Positions 26,432-40,582 of a stretch of DNA of 64,000 nucleotides are shown in pieces. Both the position numbers and the translations under genes were made by a program. Below the pieces are notes generated by a model. The model searched no databases and was not told where the DNA came from. It was given only the letters and a program-made list of their open reading frames with translations. The stretch is taken from contig NC_061866.1 in NCBI RefSeq assembly GCF_907164915.1, forward strand, positions 40,736,320-40,800,319. Direction: 5' to 3'. The stretch's first letter is position 1, and each line of letters opens with the position of its first letter. Origin of the DNA: Impatiens glandulifera. Its lineage: Eukaryota > Streptophyta > Magnoliopsida > Ericales > Balsaminaceae.

Positions 26432-27011
26432 TGTTGGGTTTTATTTGGGCTCCTAACTATGAAAAGGCCCAATAGTGGTTCAAGTTCACTTTTATTTCAT
26501 TAAGGGTATTATAAAATTTTAAAGGGTTATGTTATAACTTAATTGCTCTAGTATTTAAAGAGCGGCTGACGTCATCAAGAAGAAGATGTAAAAAATTAAA
26601 AGAGAGGAAGAAAGAGAAAATCTTGTAGCAGATTTTCGCCTACAGCCGCGCAGGTTCATCAAACTCACGATCGGAGATTCAAACGTAGTTTTCTGTGGCT
26701 TAAAGGTTCTTCCTAATTTGAGTTTTTTATTTGACTTGTTTGAGACCAAAAGTTGTGTCTTTTTGGTTATTCCCTTTTATCTTTCTACGGTATTAAAAGG
26801 TTGTTATACCTTGTTTGTATTCCCGACTCTGATTATAGTGAAGCTTGAACTGGACGTAAAGTCCCGTGGTTTTACACCTTGATTTGAGGAGGTTTTCCAC
26901 ATAAAAATATTGTGTGTGCATTGTGTTATTTATTTCCGCTTTTACTTGTGTTTTATTTGCTCCTATGTTTTTCAATCAAGTAGGGAATAGAATATACGTT
27001 TTTTCCCAACA
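26432..27011 (+). repeat. 3' LTR of copia element 1
   Basis: 580 bp, TGTTGGG at the start and CCCAACA at the end. It repeats the 5' LTR with scattered substitutions. Confidence 0.9.
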
Positions 27012-27012
27012 G

Positions 27013-27763
27013 CAACAACAGCAACAACATCAACCACATCTCCCATTCATCTTCAGAAGCACCACATAATTTTGCTAGATAGAAAACTGAGCCTCCCATC
27101 AGAACTAAAGATCTGACAAACCGATTCACATTACCGTGCAGTGATGGAGACGAGGGAAGTTATCGTTCGCCAACATACATTAGATTTGACTTGAATTGCA
27201 TTTGTTTTCACTAGTTGCACAACTTACTAGATTATTTGTTCATAATACACATTGGTATTGAGCTTCAATTCAACTTACAATGACTTAAGAAGCTCGTCAG
27301 TTACATCTTCCTTGAATAGTAGCAGTAGATGACATATTTTTTTTAGCTCAAAAATAGCCTTTTCCACCAAAGGACAAGGCATTGAAGTTGACTTGACAAT
27401 ATTAGCTGTGAGTTCAAAAACACACTACCAAAAAAACATAATTCTTTCGCGGTTATTCAGTGTGTCTGTAATTAATAATTTAAGGCAAAAGACAGCAACC
27501 GCTTCATCTTCAAGAAGATTATTATCACCCTTACGACGTCGTCCAACAACAAAGATTGGAGCCTAAATGAGCTGTAAAAGCGATTTAGATTGCAAAAATT
27601 TGCTTTCATCAAGTATATAATCTATATAGAATTCTTGAATCATCTTGATAATAGACATATGGGTTGCAAGCTCTTCTTCGCTTAGTTGTGGCGATGACTC
27701 CTCTTTATCAAGATACAATAGTCCATCAAACCAAGGATAAACTTCTAACCCTAGTATTTTCTT
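27013..27763 (-). pseudogene. GNOM-type ARF guanine-nucleotide exchange factor fragment
   Basis: Read on the minus strand, the piece follows the C-terminal HDS/HUS region of GNOM-like ARF-GEFs in order, but in shifting frames. It runs ENTRVRSLSLV just after an intact-looking TTTTGCAG acceptor (27764), then SEEELATHM and LDESKFLQSKSLLQL, then GRRRKGDNN and LEDEAVAVFCLKLLI, then MPCPLVEKAIFELK and ELLKSL, then WRTITSLVSITAR near 27130. Frameshifts and stops (near 27730, 27563 and 27280) make it non-functional. The leftover splice site suggests a genomic duplicate, not a retrocopy. The left end stops at the copia insertion, and no continuation was seen beyond it. The Sec7 domain is absent. Recognition rests on remembered GNOM/GNL sequence. 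Confidence 0.7.
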
Positions 27764-28270
27764 CTGCAAAAGTAAAGATAAGTTAAGTTCTTCCGGTTGA
27801 TCTTGAGATTGACTTTAATTTCATACTAGATTTAAACCTAGGTTAAAGAAGAAGAAATGGATTAGGATTGAAGAGAGATAAAATGATAGATAAAAAATGA
27901 AGAGTATGTTGAGAATTTTTTATTTTATATGTAAGGTTAACTAAGGAAAAAAAAAATAGTAATACTCCTATCCTTTATGATATTATACCAAGTTTAGGAT
28001 ATAATTTATACTATATATAATATAGTATAGATAGATAATTTAGCAACCAAACCACCAATTAAATCTATTATACATATTATTATCCTATATCTACACTATA
28101 TGTACATTTTTATTATTATTGTTATATCTATAACCAAAAAGGCAATATTCTAATTCAAAATTAATGATAATATTATAATAAAATAAATTGAAACAAACAA
28201 AATCAAAGTTGACCCAACTGACCGTCTAATTAATGCACCACTTGTCTAAATGAACTGGCAATATGCTCGC
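27764..28270. other. A/T-rich intergenic DNA
   Basis: Between the ARF-GEF relic and the bHLH copy B promoter; the right end of the relic may include old intron sequence here. Nothing else recognised. Confidence 0.4.
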
Positions 28271-28320
28271 ATTGTCTCATTCACGCGCCAAAGAAGACCG
28301 TTTATATGTATATAAATTAA
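28262..28320 (+). promoter_or_regulatory. Promoter of bHLH92-like gene B
   Basis: The block TCACGCGCCAAAGAAGACCG (28281-28300) is shared with gene A, including GCGCCAAA and ACGCGC. A TATATAAAT box follows at about 28309-28317, some 30 bp before the ATG. The leader TTCCCACGATCGAAGAAAT is also shared. Confidence 0.55.
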
Positions 28321-28347
28321 AGTTTCCCACGATCGAAGAAATTAAGA

Positions 28348-29212
28348 ATGGAAGAATTCTTCCAATATGATTTCACCACCCCATTTTTTCCGGCGGTCCG
28401 TAGAAGCAGCAGCGCTTTCATCCCCTATAATCACCGGACCAACTTACCAAGGCTCACCGACGGCAGCCGGATTAATGTGAATCGCAGAATGGTGGAGTTC
28501 TTGAGGAGGACATGGAGTTCGCCGGAGCCGGCGCCGGCGGAAATGGAGGTGAGAGAAAGGGGTTATAAGCATATGATTAATGAAAGGATTAGGAGAGAGA
28601 AACAAAAGGAAAGCTATTCCAACCTTCTTGCTCTTTTACCCCATGGAACAAAGGTAATGATTAATTTGTTTCAAATTAATTTTACATGATGTTTTCATGA
28701 ATTAAATCATAAATTATTATTATGTTTTAGAATGATAAGAACACGATCGTACAAGTGGCGGCGAAAGAGGTTGTGGAGATGGAGAAGCTTCGGCGGGAGA
28801 TGGAAGATCGAAACAAAGAGTTGGAGGAGCGTTTGGCTAATTATAAGAGATCGTCGATGACGTCATTTTCAGGGGATGAAGTCGCCGGAGAAGAATATAA
28901 GAAGATTATGTTGAAAGTGGAGAATCTTTCTTCATCTTCTTCAGGTGTTAATTATATATTGGAAGTGCTTAGATATTTAAAGAACAATGGATTCAAGACT
29001 AAATCTATTCAATCCAGTTTCTCTAACAATCAGATTTCAGCTCTTCTTCATATCCTAATTTCACAGGTAAAAATTTCTAGTTTTTTTGATAACTAATTTT
29101 AATAAATGTATTTACAAAATTTTGAAAATGATTATAGGACAAGGATTGGAAAGAAGCACAAGCAGCAATAGAGGCTGTACAGCAGACATTGATTCAAGTT
29201 GAAAGAGGATAA
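28348..29212 (+). CDS. bHLH92: bHLH transcription factor, bHLH92-like (copy B)
   Basis: Predicted nuclear E-box-binding regulator, paralogue of copy A. Three exons with GT-AG borders: 28348-28653, 28731-29066 and 29138-29212, giving 238 residues. Exon 1 has the same length (102 codons) as in copy A, with 13 residue differences that I counted by eye. The basic region HMINERIRREKQKESY is identical and keeps the H-E-R triad. Helix 2 (NDKNTIVQVAAKEVVEME) lies in exon 2, followed by a Glu/Lys-rich coiled-coil and the ACT-like part (EVLRYLKNNGFKTKSIQS). Exon 3 stops after 24 residues, so the tail present in copy A is missing. Introns are compact (77 and 71 bp). The shared promoter block suggests common control. 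No defect is visible. Confidence 0.87.
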
Positions 29213-29600
29213 AGTATTAAATAAAGGAGATAAAAATGGTTTGTCTTATTATCATGTTAGTTAATTATTCTATTACTCAATCAATCTAGTTATGGTTTAT
29301 ATTATCGATTCTAAAATCAAACTTGGTAATAGAGTTTATAAAGAAAAACTCCAGAAAGAACAATATAATTTCTCAGTTCTACTAATGATATATGAAAACG
29401 TAAAACTTGATAAACATAGCTATATCTATTGAAAATCACAAGTTATTTTAATCATGATAAGTTATGATTTTATGGATATAGTATGAGGGAATTTTAAAAA
29501 TTCTTACAATTTTTTTCAAAAAACAGATGATCAAAAGAATAAAATTCAAATCAGTAATTCAAAGTTTAAACAATGGTGTATCCAATATTAAATCGTAGTT
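29213..29600. other. 3' flank of bHLH copy B
   Basis: A/T-rich DNA without a gene; the beginning of the following copia remnant is not sharply defined. Confidence 0.4.
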
Positions 29601-32600
29601 ACATGACTTTTTTCAACATTGACCGACGAGATTCGTCAACAAGTCTCAAAATCAACTTTGGCGCAAAAACTTGGAGAAACCCTAAAAAAAACTATGTTTC
29701 TCAATCAAAGAGTAGACTATTTCAGTTATAGAGTCAACTCCTAAACGTACATAAAAGTAGTGATTCTTTTATTAACTTCATTCAACATAGAAGAAACCTG
29801 TCATATGCACTTATCGTTGATGTCTTCTGAACAATATGTTTCTAATCAAGATTTGCAACTAACTCTACTCAACGGGCTCGGAGACGAATTTGAGTCAATT
29901 ATATGTACTTTAACTTTCCAGACAAGATCTATCGTTTAATGAGATGATAAACATCTTTCTAAATCATGAACAACGACTCATATTCAAGAAAAAAGAAAAT
30001 TTCATTATGAAAATATTTTTCCTTAGACGTTTCGGCGAATGTTGCTTATATTTATGGGCATGAAGGCGGAAAGAACCAAAGACAGAACCGAGACAATAAT
30101 CGTCCATAATGTAATTTTTGTCATAAAATTGGTCATCGCTCCGAAAGTTGTTGTTATAATCCACGTTGTCAAATATGTAATATACAAGGACATAGTTCTC
30201 TTGAGTGCTCTCATTTTAATTTTTCTACAAATCCTACGACAATGTTAGTTAAACCGTCCATTAATGTAGATCACACTTGGTGTCCAGATTTAGGTGTTAT
30301 CGACAATATTACTTCTTATATTAATAATATATATGTACATGCTCCTTATACATGTACTCAAACTATTAAAGTCGGAAATGATATGCCTCTGAATATCTTA
30401 TACGTTCCGAATATTACCAAAAATATGATGAGTGTCGCGAGATTTTCATCAGATAATAACGTGTTTTTTTAATTACACCCGAATGTTTGTCTTATTAAAG
30501 ACCAAGATACGAAGACAGTGCTTTTTAAGGGATTACTCAAGGACGGACTTTATTGTATTGACTATATTGAAAGTTCGTTTTCAACATGTTCTAATAAACA
30601 AGTGTTTATTAGTATTCGATCTCCGGCTCAAATTCGTCATTCACAACTTGGACATCCTTCTAGTGCTACTACATATTTAGTTATATCACACTTTAATTTA
30701 CTTATTTCTAGTAGTAATAATATTTTTTGGATCATGTCAATATGGAAAAGCACATAAATTACCTTTTTCGGCTTCTAAATCTATATATATGGCTCTTCTA
30801 GTAATTCGGATGTTTGGGGATCTACTCCTGAATTTCCGTCTACTAGTTGTCATTATTTCGTACATTTTGTGGATGATTTTAGCAAATTCACATGGATATA
30901 TTCGCTAAATAAAAAGTTTGTTGTTTTGAATACATTTATCAACTTTCTTCGACTTATCCAAAATTTGTTTAGTGGTAAAATTAAAATATTGCAAACTAAT
31001 GGGGAGAAGAATAAAGAGATTTCAAATCATTAACGAATTATCATGTATTTTACCTCGCTTAGCTTGTCCACATACTAGTGACCAAAACAATATTATTGAA
31101 TGAAAATTTTGTCACATTACAGAAATTGGTCTCACTTTATTGGGTCATGCATTTATGTCACTACATTATTGGAGTGAAACTTTTGAAACGGCTACATATC
31201 TTATCAATTGTTTTTCTACTCCGACGTTACATCAATGTTCATCATTTGAGATTATATTTAACACTTCTCATGACTATGGTTTTTTTAAGACATTTGGGTG
31301 TTACTGCTATCCACTCACGCGACCGTACAATCAACACAAACTCGATGTTCATACAATTGAATGTGGTTTCCTTAATTACAACTCATCTCACAAAGGTTAT
31401 TAGTGTCTTCACATTTTGTATGAACGAATATTTATCTCTCGACGTGTCACTTTTGACGAACTTACTTTTCCATTTAAAAGCAAGGTCCTTGTGCACCTGT
31501 CTAAACCACCATCACCCTCTTCGACTTCCACAACATCACCAAACATTATATCATAATATTCTACTACTATTATCGTTCCTTCATCACAACCAATTATCAC
31601 CATAGTTAATGCACATAAATCTTCTACTCATCAGATGATCACATACAACAAAGCACAATACATGTCCTCATAAGCTCTCACTACTACTTCTTTCACTACT
31701 ACACATACGTGTTTTACTAAAGCTAAAAAAGATCTGCAATGGCGTCTTGTCATGACAAATTAATATAATGCTTTTATTTAGAACAAAACATGGTTTTTTA
31801 TTCCTCGTACATCATCTCATAATCTTGTTGGATATAAATGGGTTTTCAAACTCAAACATAAAGTTGATGGGTCTATTGATCGACATAAAACACGTCTTGT
31901 GGCTAAAGGGTTCCATCAATAATAAGGTATTGCTTATGAAGAGACATTCAATCTTGTGGCAAAACCGATTACTATTCATGTTATTCTTTCTTTGTCAATA
32001 TCTTACACATGGTTCATTCATCAACTTGATATTAGTAATGCATTTCTTCATGAGTCTTTACAACAAGAAGTTTACATGTCACAACCACCCGATTTTGTCC
32101 ATCCATATATTTATAATCATATATGCAAACTTCACAAAGAAATTTACAGTCTTAAATAGTATCCTCGTATTTGGTATGTTACTCTCTAAACTGCTCTATT
32201 ATCACCTGATTTCATAGACCTCAAATAACCGCATATTTTTTAATATATGGGGACGATATTATTCTCACATGAAACTTTAAATCATTTCTAACAAAATTTA
32301 TACTTCAATTAAATAAACTATTTCTAATTAATGATTTAGGTCAATTACATTATTTTCTTGAAATGAAAGTCACTCGTATCAAAGATGGTTTATTTCTTTG
32401 TCAATCCAAGTATGTTGACGATATTCTCACTCAAGTTGATATGCTTCAAGCAAAATCATTATACACTCTCGTCTTTGTTGGCTCCTCTCTTTCTAAACAT
32501 TATGGTGTTTGTTTCTCTATCAGAGTATAGTAGGGACTCTATAATATCTTACACTCACTCGTCCTGAGTTAGCCTTTGTTGTCAATTGAGCTTGTCAATT

Positions 32601-33180
32601 CATGCAAACTCCCACTTCTTCTCATTAGGGCGCGATTAAACGTATTCTTTGATATCTTCGTCATGCTCCTCGTCATGGGATCTTTCTTTGTCCAATTTCA
32701 CAATTCACTATTGTTGCCTACTCTGATGCTGACTAGGCAGGATGTCATGATGATCGTCGTTCAACAACTGGATTTTGTATTTTTTTAGGTGACAACCTCA
32801 TTTCTTGGAATTCTAAGAAACAACAAGTAGTTGCTCGCTCTAGTCCTAAATCTGAATATTGTGCTCTTGCATATTCAATTTTTATCTTTGTTGAATTCAA
32901 TCTATACATAATGAACTTCGAGTTTCACTTTCTTCTTCTCCAGTTTATGGTGTGATAATATTGGTGTTGCATTCTTATCATCCAACTCGGCATTTCATGC
33001 TCGCACAAAACATATTTAAATCAATTTTTAATTTGTTCAATAAAAAATTGTTCAATACATTCCTACTAAACATCAAGTGGCTGATATTTTCACCAAAAGT
33101 CTTGCTTCTCATTGATTTGTACTTTTACGCAACAAATCACAGTTTGTCTCACTTTTTCGCTTTAAAAGGATGATAAAATA
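29600..33180 (+). mobile_element. Second Ty1-copia element, heavily decayed, LTRs not seen
   Basis: Gag, protease, integrase, RT and RNase H traces follow in copia order through many frameshifts. LLNGLGDEFESI (about 29862-29900) marks gag. Two complete CX2CX4HX4C knuckles lie at about 30110-30199. The protease remnant has PDLGV in place of D-S-G-A (about 30285). The integrase has HFVDDFSKFTW (about 30866-30900), but its second acidic residue appears as Asn in QTNGE. RT shows WVFKLKHK, QLDISNAFLHE and VYMSQPPDF (31840-32100). The YxDD box reads YGDD in one frame near 32245. The end shows a KHQVADIFTKSL trace (about 33070-33110). It belongs to a different copia lineage (RE1-like) from element 1. 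No LTR pair or primer site was found. Confidence 0.8.
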
Positions 33181-33749
33181 TTAAACAAATGAGAGAAATT
33201 TATGATTTATCTCATATTAATTACACTTTATATATTAATTAATTAATTCTTAAATTTTTACATGTTAGTTAACTTTTCTATTATTATTATAAATATATAA
33301 CTCTAAACTATTATAATATTAAACATTCAATTAATATTATTATTTTAATATTTCCTCTTTAAGAACTCAGTTAAATAATTCTCGTTATATTATTAATTTT
33401 AAAATCAAACTATAAAAATTCACTCCTAAGAACTGGGCCAATTGAACAAGGACACGTGGTAAAATCTTTTATCATGAATGGTTTTATAAATAAATAATAT
33501 AAGAAATAATTGGAAAAGAGAATGGATGAGCTTCTCATCATCCTCTACATAATATATTATTTAATTTTTAATTCAATTTGTTAGTGTTTTAAAATTATTA
33601 ATTGGTCTTTAATTAATTAAGTCCATTTTGATGAACTTGCATTTTTAAATATTTCATTTAGATCTGGTTTGATCTTGTGGGATTTTAATTTTTTATTTAA
33701 ATTAAAACATAACAATAACCATTTTTATCTATTATAATATAAAATTTAC
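33181..33749. other. A/T-rich intergenic DNA
   Basis: Nothing recognised; possibly remains of the copia element's 3' end. Confidence 0.4.
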
Positions 33750-34487
33750 GGGAATAATGTCAATTTTACCATCGAACTATAACGGAATATTCACGTATAT
33801 TACTGAACTAATTTTTGTTTGTTAATACGACTGTAGTTGAATTTAATGTTCATCTATGTCACTGCTGGACAAAAACATCCAAATTCGTTAAGTTTTCCGT
33901 TAAATGATGACACGTGTGATTGACATATAATTTTTTTAAAATTAATATATATTATATTTTTATTTTTATTCACTATTTTAAATAATAAAACTTAATTTAC
34001 ATTTTCAAGCTATTAATCAAATAAATTATATATTTTGAGAAAATTAAATTAACAATAATTCACTTTATTTTAATTAATATATTTTCAACATTTATTATTA
34101 ACATTTCTAAATAATAACGCTAATAAAAATAAATGTTAAAAATATATTAATTTAAAAAAAATAAATTATTATTAGTGTCTCTCAAAATGTCTATATTATT
34201 TGGTTAATGCCTCTAAAATTATAAAAGTTTTATTATTTAAAAATTATGAATAAAAAAAATATATATATATATAATATATATTATATTTTAAAAAAATAAC
34301 ATATTAATCACACGTGTCATCGTCTAACGGAAAACTTAACGGAATTGAATGTTTTTGTCCAGTAGTGATATAAATGAACATTAAACTCAACTACAGTGGT
34401 ATGAACGAACAAAAATTAGTTCAATGATATACGTGAATATTTCATTATAGTTCAATGGTAAAGGTAATTTAGTAAAAATTAATTCCC
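33750..34487. mobile_element. Inverted-repeat MITE (MULE-like)
   Basis: The ends form a long inverted repeat of about 180 bp, beginning GGGAAT on both sides. Landmarks are TTACCATYGAACTATAA, ATTCACGTATAT, AACTAATTTTTGTT, TTTTTGTCCAGYAGTGA, GTTAAGTTTTCCGTTA and CACACGTGTCAT in mirrored order. The centre is A/T-rich and non-coding. The 9 bp flanks AAAATTTAC and AAAAACTAT agree only partly, so the target duplication is uncertain. Confidence 0.65.
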
Positions 34488-35421
34488 AAAAACTATTTAT
34501 TTTAATTATCAAAGAAGGTTTTGAAGGAAAAAACTTAAAAAAACCGAAAAATCAAACCAATTCTTAGAGCTTGTTCAAGTTGAGTTTTGGATATAAATTA
34601 TTTAAAAAGTGAAATGTGATAATTTCAAATAGATGAATTTATAATAAAAAAAACATTAAATGTATTAATATATAATTATAAAAAAAAAATAGATAATATT
34701 TTAATAATATGATGGATGAGAAGTATAATGAAACATTATTTCATTGAATTTTTTAAATAAACACAATGTCAAAATTTTCAAGCAAGCAGCTTACTCATAT
34801 GTTATTCTTTTAAAAAACAAATCATGTGAATTTCAAATTTATAGTAAATAAAGGAAAGAAATATCTAAATAATAATTTCCATGCATATAATTATTGAAAA
34901 TCATGATAACTGATGTCTATGGAAATGTGATTGATCAAAATAGTGTTGAATGAATGGAAATTTTTACATACACTACTTCATTGTTTGCAAGGCCTAGTTA
35001 AAAAAACAAAGATTTCAAGTGTATAAAAAGAAGACAGAATGAGGGGTCTTATATATATGGCTCAAATATATGATTCTTATCTTGTAATAATAAAGATTAA
35101 TTTATATAGATATTAATGAAAAAATTTAATTCAGGCAAGACTAATTCAAATAGAGCTAACATGTAAATGAAAAAATATGAAGAACACACACAAATGATAC
35201 TTCCAACTGAAATGATTAAACAATAAATAAGATTGAAACTGAAAGGTTTATGTTTTCCTGGACTTTGATGATAATCAATTTCTCAAACTAGATAGAACAC
35301 AAAGGTCTCTAAAAATAGAAAGACAACAAACCAAACATAATATATTCTCAAGTGACATGAACCAAGAACAAAAAGTTAAGGATGATTGGCTCAAAGAAGA
35401 GATGGGAAGAGCAGTGTCTAC
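34488..35421. other. Intergenic DNA and RPS15 3' flank
   Basis: A/T-rich. The right part must contain the 3' UTR of the minus-strand RPS15 gene; no other feature was recognised. Confidence 0.4.
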
Positions 35422-36816
<1,395 letters not shown>

Positions 36817-36904
36817 GATTGTGAATTGGGAAGAGATGTGATTTGTGAATCGCCAAAAGTTCAGTTCCGCCGAGATTAGGGTAAGAGAGAAGGAGAAAGA
36901 CTCT

Positions 36905-37025
36905 TACGTTGAATTTATATAGTTAGGGCAAATAGGTAGTAATAAAATAAGCCCATAATCTCTTGCGGTTAATGGGCCTGATCTTGGGCTGATTGATTAA
37001 ACTGAGACTGTTTGGATTGGGCTGG
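36905..37025 (-). promoter_or_regulatory. RPS15 promoter with site II elements and TATA box
   Basis: Reading towards the gene, TGGGCY motifs (site II, typical of plant ribosomal-protein promoters) occur at 36950-36955 on the gene strand, and at 36973-36978, 36985-36990 and 37018-37023 in the opposite orientation. A CTATATAAATTC TATA box lies at about 36911-36922. The 5' leader (36817 to about 36890) is pyrimidine-rich and has an ACCCTAA telo-box-like motif. Roles are inferred from known motif families. Confidence 0.6.
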
Positions 37026-40000
37026 ATATATACTTTACTGAATTCATTATATTGATTAACACGATTAAAATTGAACTTAGATTCATTTTAATATTACTAA
37101 ATAATGTTTATATGTTTAACTCACTTTTTTTTTCTTTTCTAAATCACTTAATTATAAAGAAATATATTGTTAAATTTTAAATAGTACATCATGCTATATT
37201 TATTTTTATTTATTTTTTTATTTTGCTAAAAATCTCTAACTTATAAATTTCAAATATTTTAGACAATAAATTAGAATTTGATAGTTACTAAATAAAAAAG
37301 AAGAATAAAATCTAATTGTTACAGATATGCGAAAATATAAAAATAAAATATTATATTAAGGTGAAATACAATCTAAAAAAAGAATTTAAATTTAAATTTA
37401 AATTCAATCAAATCCAATTAATTTTTTAAATGTTCAGACTACCTTACACTTACACTGTCCTAATATTTTAAGTAAACTTGTTGCAGGCTTGTAAAATATT
37501 AATTAATGATTATATAAATATTAAAATACTTTTTTAATTTATATTTTTTTCTTCCATTTACGTTTATATAGTGTACTTAAAAATAAATTGAGGAATAAAT
37601 AATCATTTTATATATATAAATGTCATTTTAACTTTTTATCCAAATATGCATTAAATTTTAATATAATGTTATTTAGAGTGTGAATATTTAGTTAGACTTT
37701 GAATATCATGAATTTTAAAATAATTTGAATTTAAATATGATTTTTATTTGATTTTTAATCTGGTGCAATTCGAAATCAAATCTAAAACTGAATTTATTTT
37801 TTATTATTTATTTTAATTATATGTATATATATTATATAATATATTACATCTAATTATAAAATATATATAATATATTTAGAAAATCGAATTTGGTTTGAAT
37901 TCAAATCGAAAATCAAATTCGGATTTGGTTCGATTCTAATATAATTTATTTGAATTGGGTTCGATTTTCGAATTGACTAAAAAAATTGAAAGGAACTTGA
38001 ACCGAAGAAACTCGAATAATTCGAAAATCAAACACCCCTAAATTGTTTTAAAGATGTATTTCAAGTTTTGAACAAACACAAGTTTGGTGTGGTATATTAT
38101 ATATAGTGGAATACTAGAAATATTTGACAATGCCAAGATCATCCTCTGATGCATTACATCTACATATTGTAAATCACAATTGGATACATATTGAAAAAAT
38201 TTAGAGTTTCGATCAATTATCATATACAACTTTAATTTGACAATAAGACAATTAACCATATAAAATATAACTCATCTTCTTATAAAAAAAAAAAACACTA
38301 GAGAATATCAAATTCAAATAGGAGGATTTCATAATAGTGAATACATAGTTAGCAATGGATACTTTACATTCAGGAGTGAAATATCTATTCCCGAACTCAA
38401 ATTGATCCAAACATGATGGGTATATTTGTCAATATCTTTATCTCATTCGTCGGGTACTCTCCATTATCCGATTAAATATTTATAAAATTATAGAATAAGA
38501 AGAAACATAAATTTTTTAAATAATAAATTTATTTAAAATTAGTAATATCAAATTATTTAAAAAGTAAATAAAAATATTACTTACCTATTTATGTTAGATA
38601 TGTTAAAGGATAACAACTTTATTTAATTTAATTGAAAGAAAAAAAATTAATAAATTTTAGAAAAAAAAATATATATACAATAAAGATTGAAGATTGAGAG
38701 ATAAAGGGGATGAACAAAAATTTTGTTTTTATTTTTAATATTAAATAAATAAAATTACATTTAAGCGTAGATAAAAACAAAATAAATATGTATTTATATG
38801 TCCAGGGAAGGTATATACACTGAGTCTTAGGTGGGCTTAAGCCCACTTTTAATTTTTTATTATATAATATATATATATATCCTAATTATACAATATTTTT
38901 ATTCCCTTCTTAATTTATTTGCATAAATTCTTATAGGGAGCAAACACTTTTAGAAATGAAAATTTAAGACAACTTTTCAATAAAATGAAGGATTATTTTT
39001 ATCGAATTTTTGACATTATATATTGAACGAGATTTAGTTAAGAATATAAATATATATTTTATTATAGATGAATTTTATATTTTAAAATTTGGTATAGCTA
39101 AAGTTATTTAAATATTATAATATAAAGTTATTTTTTTAATATTTGATTTATTACACAAAAATTAAGCTCACCCTAATACGAATTCCTGGATCCGTCCTTG
39201 TATATGTCATTATAGGTTTTTAAAAAGTCACATTAATCATAAATAAAAAATATTTTATATTTAATATTAAAATAATCGAGTATCATATTTAAGTTTAACA
39301 CATTCCCCACCCGACCCTGAATGAGTACTTTTTTTCTCTACATGTACATACCTGAACACGATTTAAAATATCCGAACTCCGCATCAAATATATCCTTTAT
39401 CAAATATATCATTACCTCCTCCCTAATTGAAGCACATTTCTTCACTGTATATATATCAAATCATTTAACATAATTTAACACATTATTTAAATGAGTTTCA
39501 AAGTTATAGAAATAAGGTGTGCTCAGTGAAAGAGGAATTGATATTGAAATTAGAGTGAATATCATTTCTATTAGTTTGTTAAAGGAATTAAATTGAGAAT
39601 TTAAATAATGTGAAAGCATGATTAGTTTATTTATTAAGGTTTGATTTTGGTTGATATTAAGTAATTGTGATTCTATATTTCCATTATAAAATTAAATCTC
39701 ATTTATTTTCACGATTTCTCTTTATTTCAATCCCCACAAAAACAAGGCCACAACATTCTCAAACACATCACCAATATGAACTCTACTCTATAAACGTCCA
39801 AAATTTATATTAAATAAACAATCGGAATAATGAAATGATTACGTGGTGTGTTTATAATGCGTGGAGTCATGTAATGAAATTAGGGGATTTACTCATTTGC
39901 AAACATGTGATTCACAAATACAATTTGGATAGGTGGGTGGACGAGGCACTAACATGTCCGCTTTTTATATGAATGTTTTGTGGTCTAAAAGTCGAACTCG

Positions 40001-40582
40001 GTTTTAATAAACGAGAATAACACATCTAATATATTAACAAATAACTCGAGTAATAATCTATTTTTATATGGAAATGAAAGAATCTTAGGTGATTAATGAA
40101 CACAATTTTAGAGTTTATTTGTAGATAATATAATTAATGGAGTAAATTCAATATATATGATTATTATGAAAGAAGAATTCGCTCCACGAAACTTCAATAT
40201 TTAACCCTCTTTCTTTACTGTTGGAATCTCTCATGTAACTGGCCCTTGTGCCCTCTCACATTATGGCATATGACAAACATATACACATGTAGAAAGCCTA
40301 TTTGTTAGGTTCGATAAAAATAGATGTTTTAAAACATATGCACATTTGACAAAAACGGGCACAAGGTGTTTTTTTCTTTGTTACATCAGACAAAAATAGA
40401 TGTTATAAAACATATGTACATTTAGAAATGTTTATATTATAAAATTTAATTTAAATTAATAACAATAATTATCTTTAAAAAATAGGATTGAGGGAGAACT
40501 CGAAAAAAAAAAAAAGTGAATTATTCCAATTATCGTTTGAAAAAGAAAAGAAGAATATTTGAATTAAAATAATTCCCTTAAT
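37026..40582. other. A/T-rich intergenic DNA with repeat fragments
   Basis: No gene supported. About 37680-38041 carries AATTCGAA/TTCGATT-rich sequence ending in AAACACCCCTAAA, which resembles a hAT-type MITE end, but the left end is unclear. Short TA runs lie near 38865-38880. Open frames at 38038-38259 and 38628-38846 are low-complexity. Confidence 0.35.

Larger units (their letters stand above)
21845..27011 (+). mobile_element. Complete but inactivated Ty1-copia LTR retrotransposon
   Basis: Two LTRs (21845-22427 and 26432-27011, TG...TA and TG...CA) flank the internal region. Target flanks are GCAAT on the left and GCAAC on the right, a 5 bp duplication with one mismatch. A primer site complementary to initiator Met tRNA (TGGTATCAGAGC) starts at 22430 and a purine tract GAGGAGGGAGTT ends at 26431. 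Domain order is gag, protease, integrase, reverse transcriptase, RNase H, which defines copia. The proteins resemble the Tnt1-94 group. Several stops and frameshifts break the polyprotein, so it cannot move by itself. The LTRs differ at scattered sites, indicating an insertion that is not recent. Confidence 0.9.
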